From the IMG/VR virus record IMGVR_UViG_3300022602_001838, positions 1 to 64,000 of that record: DNA of 64,000 nucleotides. One strand, given 5' to 3'. Numbering within the stretch: the stretch's first letter is position 1; each line of letters begins with the position of its first letter. Shown piece after piece: positions 23,789-31,910 of this stretch. The notes beneath the pieces were generated by a model. The model ran no database searches, was not told where the DNA came from, and worked only from the letters and a program-made list of their open reading frames with translations. Source of the stretch: a virus. Made by a program: the position numbers and the translations under genes.

Positions 23789-24783
23789 AGTTTAGTCTCC
23801 GGGTAAGGTGCTGCCAAGCAGTCAACATATTGTTGTGGGCTTTCGCTGATTTTCTTCAAGTCATACTTGCCGCAGAACTTCAAGAATTTAGAACCAATTT
23901 GTGGCACAGATTTGACCACGCTGCCTTCTGCAATGGTAGTGGCTATTTTGACTTTGACTTCATCTGGCTGAGCAGTGAGGTCAACGAGTGTGACATTGCG
24001 GTTGTAGTCATCCAATACTCGATGCTCAACCCCGTTGTGGTCAACCCACTTCTGCAACATAAGATTGTTCCAAGAATATCCTTTGCTATCCCTATCGGCA
24101 AAGGCTTCTTCCAGACCCGTCTTATTCTTAGTGCCCTTGGTTCTAACTCCAGGATATGCGGAGAAGACATTATCACTAGCATCTCCACGCATACATTTCT
24201 CAAAGAGTATCCACTTGGGCTCGGGAATTTTCTTGGGTTCTTTGGTTTTCTTATCAACGACTTGCTTGCCTTTTTTGTCAAAAATACCTTGCAGAGTGTG
24301 CAATTCTTCATTGACGCCATTGTACTGAACAACATTAGTGGCCAGTAACTGATGGAAGTCTGAATCTGTGCTGATGATAACGTGCTCGTCTTGTGGATGT
24401 GCCTGAATCCAACCAGCAATCAAATCATCTGCTTCTAAGTTTTCGTGTCGGAGCACTGTACAGTTTGTGCTTTCTTTGAGGAAAGTTTTAAGTGCATCAA
24501 ATGCTTCCCAAAACAAACGATCCTCTTCTTGTTCTTTTTCAGTCAATGATGCAGTTTTAACTGCACGATTCTTTTTGTATGGCTCATAGAAGTCCTTGCG
24601 CCAGCTACGACCTTCTAGGCAGATCACAACGTGGTCTGCTTTGTGATTACGAAACGCACTAGAAATGCTACTCAAGGTAACGTGGATAGCAAATCCAAGT
24701 TTGTCCCACATTTCTGCCTGACGATGTGCGCTGTGCCGAGCACGAAAGAATGTGTTTGCAGTATCAACAATTAGGTATTTCAT
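23785..24783 (-). CDS. 5'-3' exonuclease / RNase H (T4 Rnh-like)
   Basis: A FEN-family nuclease of 332 residues that would remove RNA primers. The N-terminal LIVDTANTFFRAR, the EADDLIAGW block and IISTDSDFHQLL supply the acidic metal ligands. A GDASDNVFSAYPGV block stands where family members have the helix-hairpin-helix. The TATAAT box ends only 7 bases before the ATG and no Shine-Dalgarno exists, so the message may be leaderless. It is first in an operon of small genes. Confidence 0.85.
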   Translation of the reverse strand: MKYLIVDTANTFFRARHSAHRQAEMWDKLGFAIHVTLSSISSAFRNHKADHVVICLEGRSWRKDFYEPYKKNRAVKTASLTEKEQEEDRLFWEAFDALKTFLKESTNCTVLRHENLEADDLIAGWIQAHPQDEHVIISTDSDFHQLLATNVVQYNGVNEELHTLQGIFDKKGKQVVDKKTKEPKKIPEPKWILFEKCMRGDASDNVFSAYPGVRTKGTKNKTGLEEAFADRDSKGYSWNNLMLQKWVDHNGVEHRVLDDYNRNVTLVDLTAQPDEVKVKIATTIAEGSVVKSVPQIGSKFLKFCGKYDLKKISESPQQYVDCLAAPYPETKL

Positions 24784-24790
24784 AGTTGAT

Positions 24791-24819
24791 ATTATACTAG
24801 CAGTTTATTTTTTAGTCAA
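24791..24819 (-). promoter_or_regulatory. Strong sigma70-type promoter abutting the exonuclease ATG
   Basis: TTGACT (24814-24819), 17-base spacer, TATAAT (24791-24796). With the usual geometry +1 falls at 24784, one base before the A of the ATG at 24783. Confidence 0.75.
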
Positions 24820-25509
24820 GTAATATTGCACAATTTGGTCGTACAGATAATCGGCCCAAGCTGCGTGTGCGTCTGCCCCAAAATGATAACTATTTTGTTT
24901 TACAGTTTTAAAACCCTGTGCCAAACACCAATTGTAATACGTTAGTTCTCTGTTGTATGGATCAAGATAGCAGTTGTTCCAATCCAAGTGTTCTACATTG
25001 GCAAACGGTTCATAGCAGGTAAAGAAGTAGTGATTGATGCCATGCTTTTCCAAGAACTGGTGAAAGTTGTGTATGGCTCTGTGCTCTTTGTTTATGTGTG
25101 TTTGATAGTCTAAGTTTACTATCCATTTTCGGTAACGATCTTTGATTTCATCAGGCCAATCTTCACCAACTCCACCTGCATTGACCTGATAGTAGCTGTC
25201 CTTGTGGAACCATTCTTCACGCTCCCAAGTTGACCATCCAATCACAATCAAGTCTGGACGAACCTGATTTAATATAAAGTCTTCTGTGGTGCGAACTATG
25301 CGTGTGTTACTGGCGGCACTTTCGGCATCACAATGTAGCGTAGCACCTAGTCTGTCTGCTAGTCTTTGTCCCCAGCTTACAGCAAGATTGTCAGGATGTG
25401 GCGCACGACCATATGCCCACAACTTGGGATCATCTTGTGCAAAACAATAATCGTTTACTGCTTCGCCTGCGGCAGTATGACTATCACCGTTGACGTATAA
25501 AATTGTCAT
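24805..25509 (-). CDS. SGNH-like hydrolase (copy 4)
   Basis: The start at 25509 gives [17 protein letters not shown], with the GDS nucleophile block. SAASNTRIV fits the oxyanion block and [12 protein letters not shown] the W-R/E segment of the other copies. [14 protein letters not shown] near the end gives a DxxH pair. An in-frame upstream extension would run through the divergent late promoter, so I reject it. The gene diverges from the homing endonuclease. Confidence 0.65.
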   Translation of the reverse strand: MTILYVNGDSHTAAGEAVNDYCFAQDDPKLWAYGRAPHPDNLAVSWGQRLADRLGATLHCDAESAASNTRIVRTTEDFILNQVRPDLIVIGWSTWEREEWFHKDSYYQVNAGGVGEDWPDEIKDRYRKWIVNLDYQTHINKEHRAIHNFHQFLEKHGINHYFFTCYEPFANVEHLDWNNCYLDPYNRELTYYNWCLAQGFKTVKQNSYHFGADAHAAWADYLYDQIVQYYLTKK

Positions 25510-25515
25510 AATTAG

Positions 25516-25585
25516 TATAAATAAAAGTGCCGATCGCGGATTCCCCAACCCCATCGGCTCTAACAGTTGTAAAGGAACTATCAGC
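25516..25585 (+). promoter_or_regulatory. Late promoter and structured leader of the homing endonuclease
   Basis: TATAAATA (25516-25523) is followed by AAAGTGC, a 6-bp stem (GCCGAT 25529-25534 with ATCGGC 25553-25558), and a tail with AAAGGA ending right at the ATG at 25586. The tail (25557-25585) is identical to the reverse complement of bases 1-29. The homing genes of T4 also use late promoters and hairpin leaders to limit expression to the late phase. Confidence 0.75.
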
Positions 25586-26122
25586 ATGAATATTTATTAT
25601 GTATATGCCTACATCAGAGAAGATGGCACCCCATACTATATTGGAAAAGGTACTGGAAAACGAGCGTGGGTTCATTGCAATAACGATGTTATCCACCCGC
25701 CCAAGGACACAATGAGAATTGTAATTCTTGAAAATAATCTAACAAATCTTGGGGCACTTGCCCTTGAGCGTAGAATGATTCGTTGGTATGGTAGAAAAGA
25801 TTTGGGCACTGGGATTCTACATAACAGGACTGATGGTGGCGAAGGTGGGCAAGGATATAAACCAAAACCATTTACCGAAGAACACAAGAAAAATATGAGC
25901 AAGGCATGGGAAAAGAGAAGATTGACTCCTATATCTGAAAAAACTCGTGCCAAATTAAGTGCTAAACGCAAAGGTAGGACCTCTCCAAATAAAGGGTTAT
26001 TAGTTGGCTACAATAAAGGTAAACGTTTAAAAACATTTAAATGTATACATTGCGAAGTTGAAACTACCAATGGAAATTTGCAACGATGGCACAATGATAA
26101 TTGCAAGAAGAAAAGTTCATAA
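25586..26122 (+). CDS. GIY-YIG homing endonuclease (Seg-like)
   Basis: The N-terminus [20 protein letters not shown] is the GIY-YIG nuclease core, followed by a Arg/Glu-containing [10 protein letters not shown] block. Then NUMOD3-like DNA-binding repeats occur ([17 protein letters not shown] and [15 protein letters not shown] with SPNKG). The C-terminus has FKCIHCE and HNDNCK, a likely zinc finger. It is the only plus-strand gene for 20 kb around, has its own late promoter and leader, and lies against a gene that appears frameshifted. It is a free-standing mobile gene that cuts a related phage genome. Confidence 0.88.
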   Translation: MNIYYVYAYIREDGTPYYIGKGTGKRAWVHCNNDVIHPPKDTMRIVILENNLTNLGALALERRMIRWYGRKDLGTGILHNRTDGGEGGQGYKPKPFTEEHKKNMSKAWEKRRLTPISEKTRAKLSAKRKGRTSPNKGLLVGYNKGKRLKTFKCIHCEVETTNGNLQRWHNDNCKKKSS

Positions 26123-26153
26123 TTTCAATTGTATAAACGTTGCCATCTTGGGG

Positions 26154-26315
26154 TCATCGAATCTTACAATGGCTTTGATATCCCTTATAAGCAGGTCTAA
26201 CATCCCACCCTTCACCGCCTATGCGATTGTGTAGAACGAACTTTCGTGGGCCGACATACTTTTCTAATTGGTCAGCCATCCAGCGAAACCCACAATCAAA
26301 TTCAACTTCGACCAT
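26154..26315 (-). CDS. Small protein, 53 aa, likely frameshifted at the C-terminus
   Basis: Starts MVEVEFDCGFRWMADQ, 14 bases inside the gene upstream, and includes VGPRKFVLHN and GGEGWDV. The frame then runs PAYKGYQSHCKIR to a TGA at 26154. One base forward, another frame reads RDIKAIVRFDDPKMATFIQ up to 26117, which looks more like a natural C-terminus. The gene may be a frameshift pseudogene, contain a sequencing error or use programmed +1 frameshifting. Its end lies next to the homing endonuclease. Confidence 0.55.
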   Translation of the reverse strand: MVEVEFDCGFRWMADQLEKYVGPRKFVLHNRIGGEGWDVRPAYKGYQSHCKIR

Positions 26316-26625
26316 TTTCTTTTACTAATGCCATAACTACTTGAAGACGCTCAAACACATCTGCTACCGCGGGATGATCGTGATATCTTGCTGCATCGTC
26401 CAAAAGAGCCTTTAATGCAGTATACCTAGCAAAGTCACTGATTAGAGGGAACAGATAAGTTTTACCATCGGTCTTGAGTATTGTAGTTTTCTCTGTCGGG
26501 GCAGCTACCTTAATGGTAACATGAGATCCTGCTGGCGGAGGAGTAGTAAACATAATAGTGCCCTCACCAGCGACATAGTTAATGCCAGGCACCTGTACTA
26601 CACCATTTACAAAAACGCTTAACAT
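26302..26625 (-). CDS. Hypothetical protein with fibre-type N-terminal module, 107 aa
   Basis: The N-terminal VFVNGVVQVPGINYVAGEG and FTTPPPAGSHVTI is a repeat type common in phage tail fibres and adhesins. The C-terminal part has the DHPAVADVFERLQ helix shared with the 118-residue protein at 23229. It overlaps both neighbours. Confidence 0.6.
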   Translation of the reverse strand: MLSVFVNGVVQVPGINYVAGEGTIMFTTPPPAGSHVTIKVAAPTEKTTILKTDGKTYLFPLISDFARYTALKALLDDAARYHDHPAVADVFERLQVVMALVKENGRS

Positions 26626-26867
26626 TCTCTATATGCCGGGTTAGGAAATTCAAGTTCAAACACGAAGAACTTATTTCCATCTGTGTCTCTGAGAGTTTCT
26701 AATGTGCGATTCTGTTCCGCTTCACTCTGTGTCAAATAAAATCCTGACCCAATATACGCTGCACCAGCGGCAGCAGCGCCAGTGGTGCTAAAGTTCAGAT
26801 TTGTCTTTGTTGACATTCTGACTAACTGAAAGACCCGCATGGTCTTGGGTATTGGTAGAGACTCCAT
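26619..26867 (-). CDS. Hypothetical protein, 82 aa
   Basis: A Thr/Ala/Gly-rich protein with a central STTGAAAAGAAYIGSGFYL segment and a beta-rich C-terminus (KFFVFELEF). The start codon shares a base with the stop of the gene upstream (TAATG). Not recognised. Confidence 0.6.
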   Translation of the reverse strand: MESLPIPKTMRVFQLVRMSTKTNLNFSTTGAAAAGAAYIGSGFYLTQSEAEQNRTLETLRDTDGNKFFVFELEFPNPAYREC

Positions 26868-27235
26868 TAACTGGCCTCGCTACGTCCGTCACCTAGGTTC
26901 TTGCGATCAATGACTCGTGGACGAGCATCATATGGTTGATTAGACTCCCATTGCTCATAGTTTTCCATAGCAATGTTCTTGCAGATAGTTTGGAACCAAC
27001 GATCAATGATAACATCTTCTGCTTCGTTGGGCTTGCTTTGATAGCCAGCACGAACTAGATTAGTGATGAATTTCTCATTCCAATCTAATTCAAATGCGCC
27101 ATTACCCACATTGTCTGGATCAAGTTCAATGCTTATGATAGCAACATAGGGTTCACCCGCTTCTGTTGCGATTTCTTTTGCTGTCTTTACAGCTTCTGCT
27201 GGTTTCTTAGCAGGTGTTTTCTTTACTGTGGCCAT
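26867..27235 (-). CDS. Hypothetical protein, 122 aa, basic N-terminus
   Basis: Starts MATVKKTPAKKPAEAVKTAK, a Lys/Ala/Pro tail, at a TAATG junction with the QueE gene. The folded part has AIISIELDPDNVGNGAFELDW and an acidic helix. It is co-transcribed with the deazaguanine genes. Function unknown. Confidence 0.65.
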   Translation of the reverse strand: MATVKKTPAKKPAEAVKTAKEIATEAGEPYVAIISIELDPDNVGNGAFELDWNEKFITNLVRAGYQSKPNEAEDVIIDRWFQTICKNIAMENYEQWESNQPYDARPRVIDRKNLGDGRSEAS

Positions 27236-28083
27236 TAGGTTCCCCATTCATTTTTAAATAGCGGCACTTGCAATCGGTCGCTGTAACGCCAACCCTTACG
27301 CATTGCCATTTCTGCTACAGCACGATTGTTTAGACCATAGACTGATTCAACGCCGCCGCAGGGCATTAGATAAACGTGCCCTTTAAAGCCCTCTGCACGA
27401 TATTCAGCTACAGTATCTTCAATCTCTTGTAAGTCAGTGTCGTGTGCTATAACAAACTTTAGATACACTGTACCAACATCTTCGTATTCGCAAACGATTT
27501 TGGGTCGGATGGCTTCTTCGTGCTTCTCGCCACTAATACTTAGTTTTGGGCTGACACTGAAAGTAATTTCACGATCTGGTGATTGTGTAGCCCAGCCACG
27601 CAAAAAGTTGTAGAAACTTGCGCTGAGTTCCTGTGTGCCATTTGTTTCAAAGGTCAGTTCTTTTAGTTCTGCCATGAAAGGGTGTGTGAGTAAGTCTGGA
27701 TAACTGCGTTGCCATCCTAGAAGCGGCTCACCGCCTGTGATAACCAAGTGCGCATCCTGCCAAGCCCCTCCAGGCAATATATTCCTACAACGATCGGCAA
27801 TAGCATCAATTGTAAGCATAGGACTAAGGTCCTTAAAATCAGGGTGCCAACTAGCGTAACTGTCACATCCAGTTTCTGTGAGAGGAAGTTCTTCATATTT
27901 TGTGTATAAGTGTTTGACGGTTGCAATATCATCTGCTTCTGTACTTAGTTGACCCTTGGGCATACCAAAGCCGGCGCACTTGAAATTGCAGCCAAATGTT
28001 CTAAGAAACACGCTGGGTACGCCCATATAGCGCCCCTCGCCCTGAATACTATAAAACAATTCTGCGATTTTAATTTTGCTCAT
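27235..28083 (-). CDS. queE: 7-carboxy-7-deazaguanine synthase QueE, radical SAM
   Basis: QueE turns 6-carboxytetrahydropterin into 7-carboxy-7-deazaguanine (CDG). The sequence begins with AELFYSIQGEGRYMGVPSVF, which is characteristic of QueE, and has VITGGEPLL and ETNGTQEL. The cluster motif is CNFKCAGFG, which lacks the usual third Cys of CX3CX2C; a Cys at TGCDSY about 45 residues later may serve. Length 282 is somewhat above the bacterial enzyme. It overlaps MazG upstream and belongs to the QueD operon. Confidence 0.88.
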   Translation of the reverse strand: MSKIKIAELFYSIQGEGRYMGVPSVFLRTFGCNFKCAGFGMPKGQLSTEADDIATVKHLYTKYEELPLTETGCDSYASWHPDFKDLSPMLTIDAIADRCRNILPGGAWQDAHLVITGGEPLLGWQRSYPDLLTHPFMAELKELTFETNGTQELSASFYNFLRGWATQSPDREITFSVSPKLSISGEKHEEAIRPKIVCEYEDVGTVYLKFVIAHDTDLQEIEDTVAEYRAEGFKGHVYLMPCGGVESVYGLNNRAVAEMAMRKGWRYSDRLQVPLFKNEWGT

Positions 28084-28363
28084 AAATGTTTGACCACTTT
28101 GTTAGTTTATCTTTTTTCTGTAGTTTGGCCATTTCTAGCCCTTCTTGTGTGACAACCCCTTGTTCGACTAGAATATCAATCATGGCTAGTACATCACCTA
28201 GTTCCATTTGTAGATGTGTTCTGTGTGTGAGACCACTTTTGTAGTGTTTGTCATCAAATCCAAATCTGCGAACTTTGCTGACTTCTACAATGGCTTCTGC
28301 ACATTCTTCTTGTAGTATGTCTAGTGCTTCTTGAATTTGTTCTTGAGTTTTTCCGGGTGTCAT
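28070..28363 (-). CDS. MazG-like nucleotide pyrophosphohydrolase (copy 1)
   Basis: EECAEAIVEVSK followed by HLQMELGDVLAMID is the EExxE...ExxD metal-binding pattern of MazG-type NTP pyrophosphohydrolases. The start at 28363 makes an ATGA overlap with the small membrane protein gene; another ATG lies 12 bases upstream. It may clear unwanted nucleotides or (p)ppGpp during infection. Located between QueD and QueE. Confidence 0.8.
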   Translation of the reverse strand: MTPGKTQEQIQEALDILQEECAEAIVEVSKVRRFGFDDKHYKSGLTHRTHLQMELGDVLAMIDILVEQGVVTQEGLEMAKLQKKDKLTKWSNIYEQN

Positions 28364-28539
28364 ATTTGATTCCAATGTCTTAAAATACCTGCTACGATAA
28401 ACAAGTTTGTCACTACAGATATTAACACAATTGCGCTACGGATACAAGCAATTAGGTCTGCTTCTCGATCCGTACCGCCAGTTTTTTCACCAAGAGCTTT
28501 CGCCCAAAGTCTCCAGAGATTACGCAAACAAGTCCTCAT
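28360..28539 (-). CDS. Small membrane protein, 59 aa
   Basis: Starts MRTCLRNLWRLWAKALGEK with a basic, Trp-containing N-terminus, then DREADLIA and a hydrophobic segment (SAIVLISVVTNLFIVAGI). It overlaps QueD by 20 bases and MazG by ATGA. I recall similar small proteins in marine T4-like phages. A role at the membrane is likely, function unknown. Confidence 0.65.
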   Translation of the reverse strand: MRTCLRNLWRLWAKALGEKTGGTDREADLIACIRSAIVLISVVTNLFIVAGILRHWNQI

Positions 28540-29065
28540 TCCATTCTCTGTGGCCTTCACGGAAAGCCATGTTGCTCTGTGTCTCACGCACTTCTACACG
28601 GTAGCACCAAAGTCTTTTTGCTTCTCCTGGGCCCCACATTTCAGGAATGTAAACGCCATTCACATACTTGTAGAGTTGATCACTCAGTGCTTCGCAGCCC
28701 AATGCTGGCAGCACAATGATCTTGGCCATTTTCTTTTCTTGTAGCAGTTTGAAAGTTTCAAGTTCTGGATCATCTTGAGCCACGATTAAGGTATGGTCGA
28801 ACTGATCTTCAAGAAACTTCTTCAAGTCTTTCAATCCGCCATAGTCTGCGGCCCAGTTGCGAACGTCTAGGTCATCTGTACCAAAGTAGAACTTCATACT
28901 GAATGAGTATCCATGGATTAGATTACAATGGCTATCTGCACGCCACTGTCTATATGCACAAGGAAATGCATCGTGATACTCTTTTGTGCTGGTGTATTTG
29001 TATTGAACTGGATGACGAAGATACTGTCTGTAATCTTTATCTACTGCGTTAAAATCGTCTGACAT
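28520..29065 (-). CDS. queD: 6-carboxytetrahydropterin synthase QueD
   Basis: QueD converts dihydroneopterin triphosphate, the product of FolE, to 6-carboxytetrahydropterin. The core HCNLIHGYSFSMKFYF matches the family's C-x3-HGH zinc and catalytic block with Tyr in place of the last His, then GLKDLKKFLEDQFDHTLI and a YRVEVRET block. At 181 residues it has extra residues at both ends. It is the first gene after a promoter (29085-29114) and leads the QueD-MazG-QueE operon. Confidence 0.85.
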   Translation of the reverse strand: MSDDFNAVDKDYRQYLRHPVQYKYTSTKEYHDAFPCAYRQWRADSHCNLIHGYSFSMKFYFGTDDLDVRNWAADYGGLKDLKKFLEDQFDHTLIVAQDDPELETFKLLQEKKMAKIIVLPALGCEALSDQLYKYVNGVYIPEMWGPGEAKRLWCYRVEVRETQSNMAFREGHREWNEDLFA

Positions 29066-29084
29066 GCTGTTTTCTCCTATGTTA

Positions 29085-29114
29085 ATTTTAGCATAGGCTG
29101 GCAGAGTTTGTAAA
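29085..29114 (-). promoter_or_regulatory. Sigma70-type promoter for the QueD/QueE operon
   Basis: TTTACA (29109-29114), 18-base spacer and TAAAAT (29085-29090) with TGC before it. A TAGGAGAA ribosome-binding site follows before the QueD ATG at 29065. Confidence 0.6.
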
Positions 29115-29134
29115 GCGGGATGAAGCCAAGGCCG

Positions 29135-29974
29135 CTAGATCAACTGACCGATCAGTGATTCTTTATTACCATACCAATGTGGAATTGGTTCTGGTTTGTC
29201 TTTCTCACGCATCCGTTTGATGTTCATAAACTCAGTAGAAACATTTAAGAATGGTATGAAGTAACTATATTTAACCCTGACCCCTACATTGTAGAATTGT
29301 ATTTTATTATATTGTTCATCTAGTGTGCAATCAAACTGGTTGACATAACTCAGTGCAATCTCGGGAGTATATAGAAAGAATCCAGCTGGGTGTTTTCCAT
29401 TACGATGTATGGTCAATGGGAAATCCACATAATCACAAAAGAACTGTTGTCGTTCGAGGTCCCAGTTTGGATCAGCAAGTCCGCTGATACACACCCCTCC
29501 CAATTGCTCTACATAGTCTGCCAAATACAAATAGATTGTGGTTGTATAGTCACGAGTGTATTTAGGCAATATACGCAAGTATGGTTTAATAACTTTTCTG
29601 AGCAATTCTTCTGGAGTAAACGTGAGTACTATGGGCCGGATACCACGCTTATTGCACCAGTAGTCTGCGTACCATTTTTCTGGATAATTCACATCACCCA
29701 AATCAACAATGATGGGCGTGAATGGAATATTTTGCTCGTAGAATGAATTGGCAACACGCTCACTGTCTATGCCGCCACTGAGCATAAGATACAGGGGTTT
29801 GTTCCCCCAGTCTGTGTAGATGCACTGTGCGTTGTAGGCTGCTGCCTCATCAAAGTTAGTGTACAACTTAGTTGCTTTTTGATGACTCTGAAACAACAAC
29901 TGTTCTTGTGGCATAGCAACACTGAACCAGTTGTTTCGGCCAGCATAACTCCAATCAACTGTGGTCTTGCTCAT
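29135..29974 (-). CDS. PP-loop ATPase, asparagine-synthetase-like (copy 1)
   Basis: LMLSGGIDSERVANSFY is an SGGxDS pyrophosphatase loop as in asparagine synthetase, QueC and related adenylating enzymes. No N-terminal glutaminase and no QueC-type zinc cysteines are present. It overlaps a 112-residue gene that separates it from a second PP-loop gene, with which it shares the overall layout (279 and 281 residues). It probably adenylates a carboxylate or carbonyl and adds a nucleophile. Given the deazaguanine genes next door, it could act on CDG, but this is unproven. Confidence 0.7.
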   Translation of the reverse strand: MSKTTVDWSYAGRNNWFSVAMPQEQLLFQSHQKATKLYTNFDEAAAYNAQCIYTDWGNKPLYLMLSGGIDSERVANSFYEQNIPFTPIIVDLGDVNYPEKWYADYWCNKRGIRPIVLTFTPEELLRKVIKPYLRILPKYTRDYTTTIYLYLADYVEQLGGVCISGLADPNWDLERQQFFCDYVDFPLTIHRNGKHPAGFFLYTPEIALSYVNQFDCTLDEQYNKIQFYNVGVRVKYSYFIPFLNVSTEFMNIKRMREKDKPEPIPHWYGNKESLIGQLI

Positions 29975-30293
29975 ACCTATCCATAGTCTCTTGCATATTG
30001 TGTGTTACGATTTCATCGTAATACTTCAACAGAAACAAACTTGCCGTCGACGCATCTGTGCCAGAAAATCTGACCAAGTAATTACCAGTGCCGTCTTGCA
30101 TTTTGTGGCTGGGCTTGGCTTTACCAAAGCGAACGTGTTTGATCATACGTTTGCGACCATGATAGTCATATTCTTCTGTGGCCCAGGCTTCGCCACCTTG
30201 TAATAGAAACCACTGACACATTTCATCGGTTAGATCGTTGACTGCAAATTTGATTTCATAGCCAACTGTACATCCGGGAGGTAAACTAATCAT
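29955..30293 (-). CDS. Hypothetical protein, 112 aa, between two PP-loop genes
   Basis: A compact alpha/beta protein starting MISLPPGCTVGYEIKFAV and containing KHVRFGKAKPSHKM and a helix-rich end. The start overlaps the stop of the second PP-loop gene by ATGA and its end overlaps the first by 20 bases. The tight packing suggests it works with them. No family recognised. Confidence 0.65.
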   Translation of the reverse strand: MISLPPGCTVGYEIKFAVNDLTDEMCQWFLLQGGEAWATEEYDYHGRKRMIKHVRFGKAKPSHKMQDGTGNYLVRFSGTDASTASLFLLKYYDEIVTHNMQETMDRYEQDHS

Positions 30294-31135
30294 AATAATT
30301 TTCCAAGCAATTCTTGCGTGTCGCCCAATAAGGCACTATCAATGCTACCAAACAAGTCTCTGGGCTGTCTTAGTTTAGTCAATTGTCTAGCACTTTTTAA
30401 AAATGGTGCATTGATCATCTTGGGTCTGTACTCTGTATTATACAACTTTGCCTTGGCCTTTGTCATGTCCATACTAGTATCCCAGTTACCAATCACACTT
30501 GCCATAATTTCTGGACTCCAGTAAAAGAATGCCCAAGGATGTTGATTGGGACTCAGAATTTCGAAATAGGCGTCACACTCATTTAGTACAAAGCCACGAT
30601 AGTCTTTGGGTATGCCCTCTAGCCCACTGAATTGCTCATCAGGATGATATTCTACTTGCATACCCGCAATTATGTGACCATTTCTGCGCTCTACTTCATC
30701 AACTAAGAGTACAGGGGTAACCCCGATGTGCAATCTTGCTCTGGTAGTTTTAAGTGCATTGCGATACACTCCGTTGTCCATTATCTCATAGCCAAAATGC
30801 AAATGCAATGGCTCAATGTTTCTGTGCTTGCACCAACGAAACGCATAGTCAGTTTCTTCTGTAGCAATTTCACCCAGTGTCATTATAACTGGTACAAAAT
30901 CAATTTTGTTTCTGTACAGCACATTGGCTACGTGTTCACTGTCTGCGCCGCCGCTGAATGATAGATGCAGATTGTCATACTGTGCAGCAATTTCTTGTGC
31001 TGTTTGATCACATACTGCGTCAAAGTCCACTAGACCAGATGCTCGTTGTTTAAACTCAATTGTGAAATTTTCTTTGATGTGTCTGGGTATCTTGCCTTCC
31101 CACGACATATCTATCCAATTATTTTTTGATAGCAT
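30290..31135 (-). CDS. PP-loop ATPase, asparagine-synthetase-like (copy 2)
   Basis: LSFSGGADSEHVANVLY is the PP-loop; FVPVIMTLGEIATEETDYAFRWCKHRNI then corresponds to the segment of copy 1 around FTPIIVDLGDVNYPEK. The two proteins are clearly paralogous. Like copy 1 it lacks glutaminase and zinc-cysteine domains. It overlaps the Rieske oxygenase gene by 17 bases. Substrate unknown. Confidence 0.7.
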   Translation of the reverse strand: MLSKNNWIDMSWEGKIPRHIKENFTIEFKQRASGLVDFDAVCDQTAQEIAAQYDNLHLSFSGGADSEHVANVLYRNKIDFVPVIMTLGEIATEETDYAFRWCKHRNIEPLHLHFGYEIMDNGVYRNALKTTRARLHIGVTPVLLVDEVERRNGHIIAGMQVEYHPDEQFSGLEGIPKDYRGFVLNECDAYFEILSPNQHPWAFFYWSPEIMASVIGNWDTSMDMTKAKAKLYNTEYRPKMINAPFLKSARQLTKLRQPRDLFGSIDSALLGDTQELLGKLL

Positions 31136-31898
31136 TTAAGTGATGCAGTTTTAAGTCTGATAGATTATTGACGGGAACGGCAACAATGTTTTCACACAAT
31201 TCTTTGTCCTGTGCCCAAGCCTCTTCCCAAACAGTTTCATTCAACACCCATTCTGCGTCTGAGATTCTGCTGTCACGATATTTGTATATGACAACATCTG
31301 TGCCCGTTGCTGTAGCAACTGCAACATTTACAAATAGTGCGCCCTGTTGCCACTCAATGGTTGTGTTGGGATAAATTGTAGTCCATACTGCATCCTGATC
31401 CTGTACAAACTGATGCGATCCACAGTCAAAGAACTCTGTACGTATTGTGGATACATCTGTGATGCCTATTTTGTCATAAACGCCCCTGTGTACTACGGGG
31501 ATATGTTCTATGTCCAAGAATACATCTATGAATATTTCTGGACTAGTCTTTAGGCTGTCAACACGACATTCTACTAATTGCATAAAAGACAAGTCTATGG
31601 GATAATCAAACTCAATCTGTTCGCTGAATAACATATTGCCCACTGTGTAGACGGGCTTTGTTTCTAACTGATAACTGTTGTCTAGTCCCGTGCCCATGGA
31701 GTCAAAGCGTAGACCGTGGTAAGGACATACCATTACATCACTGCACACCTTTTTCGCTAATAAACTATTTTGATGGGGACAAACATTGGACAACAACGAT
31801 ATGTGATCATTGTTTTTTGTCAGTGCCCAATGTTTGTTGAGTTGTAGTAATGGTCTAATTTGATTGTCAGATAAATTTTGGACTAATCCTAAGAACAT
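31119..31898 (-). CDS. Rieske-type non-haem iron oxygenase
   Basis: CPHQNSLL and CPYHGLRF are the CxH...CxxH ligands of a Rieske [2Fe-2S] cluster. About 75 residues later FLDIEHIPVVHRGVYD fits the D/N-xx-H-xxxx-H mononuclear iron site of ring-hydroxylating oxygenase alpha subunits. At 259 residues it is shorter than the usual 330-450. The ATG follows an AATAAATA late-type box with no Shine-Dalgarno. It stands in an operon with PP-loop enzymes, cupin and S4 protein, so it may hydroxylate a modified base or a small molecule. Confidence 0.78.
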   Translation of the reverse strand: MFLGLVQNLSDNQIRPLLQLNKHWALTKNNDHISLLSNVCPHQNSLLAKKVCSDVMVCPYHGLRFDSMGTGLDNSYQLETKPVYTVGNMLFSEQIEFDYPIDLSFMQLVECRVDSLKTSPEIFIDVFLDIEHIPVVHRGVYDKIGITDVSTIRTEFFDCGSHQFVQDQDAVWTTIYPNTTIEWQQGALFVNVAVATATGTDVVIYKYRDSRISDAEWVLNETVWEEAWAQDKELCENIVAVPVNNLSDLKLHHLNAIKK

Positions 31899-31902
31899 AC
31901 AG

Positions 31903-31910
31903 TATTTATT
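31903..31910 (-). promoter_or_regulatory. Late promoter-like box before the Rieske gene
   Basis: AATAAATA overlaps the stop codon of the cupin gene and ends 5 bases before the A of the Rieske ATG, the same spacing as at 9585 and 52686. The first base deviates from TATAAATA. Confidence 0.35.

Noticed and set aside
29135-31135. PP-loop proteins as QueC
   Set aside because: They have the SGGxDS loop but not the cysteine zinc-binding end of QueC, and resemble asparagine-synthetase-type domains instead.
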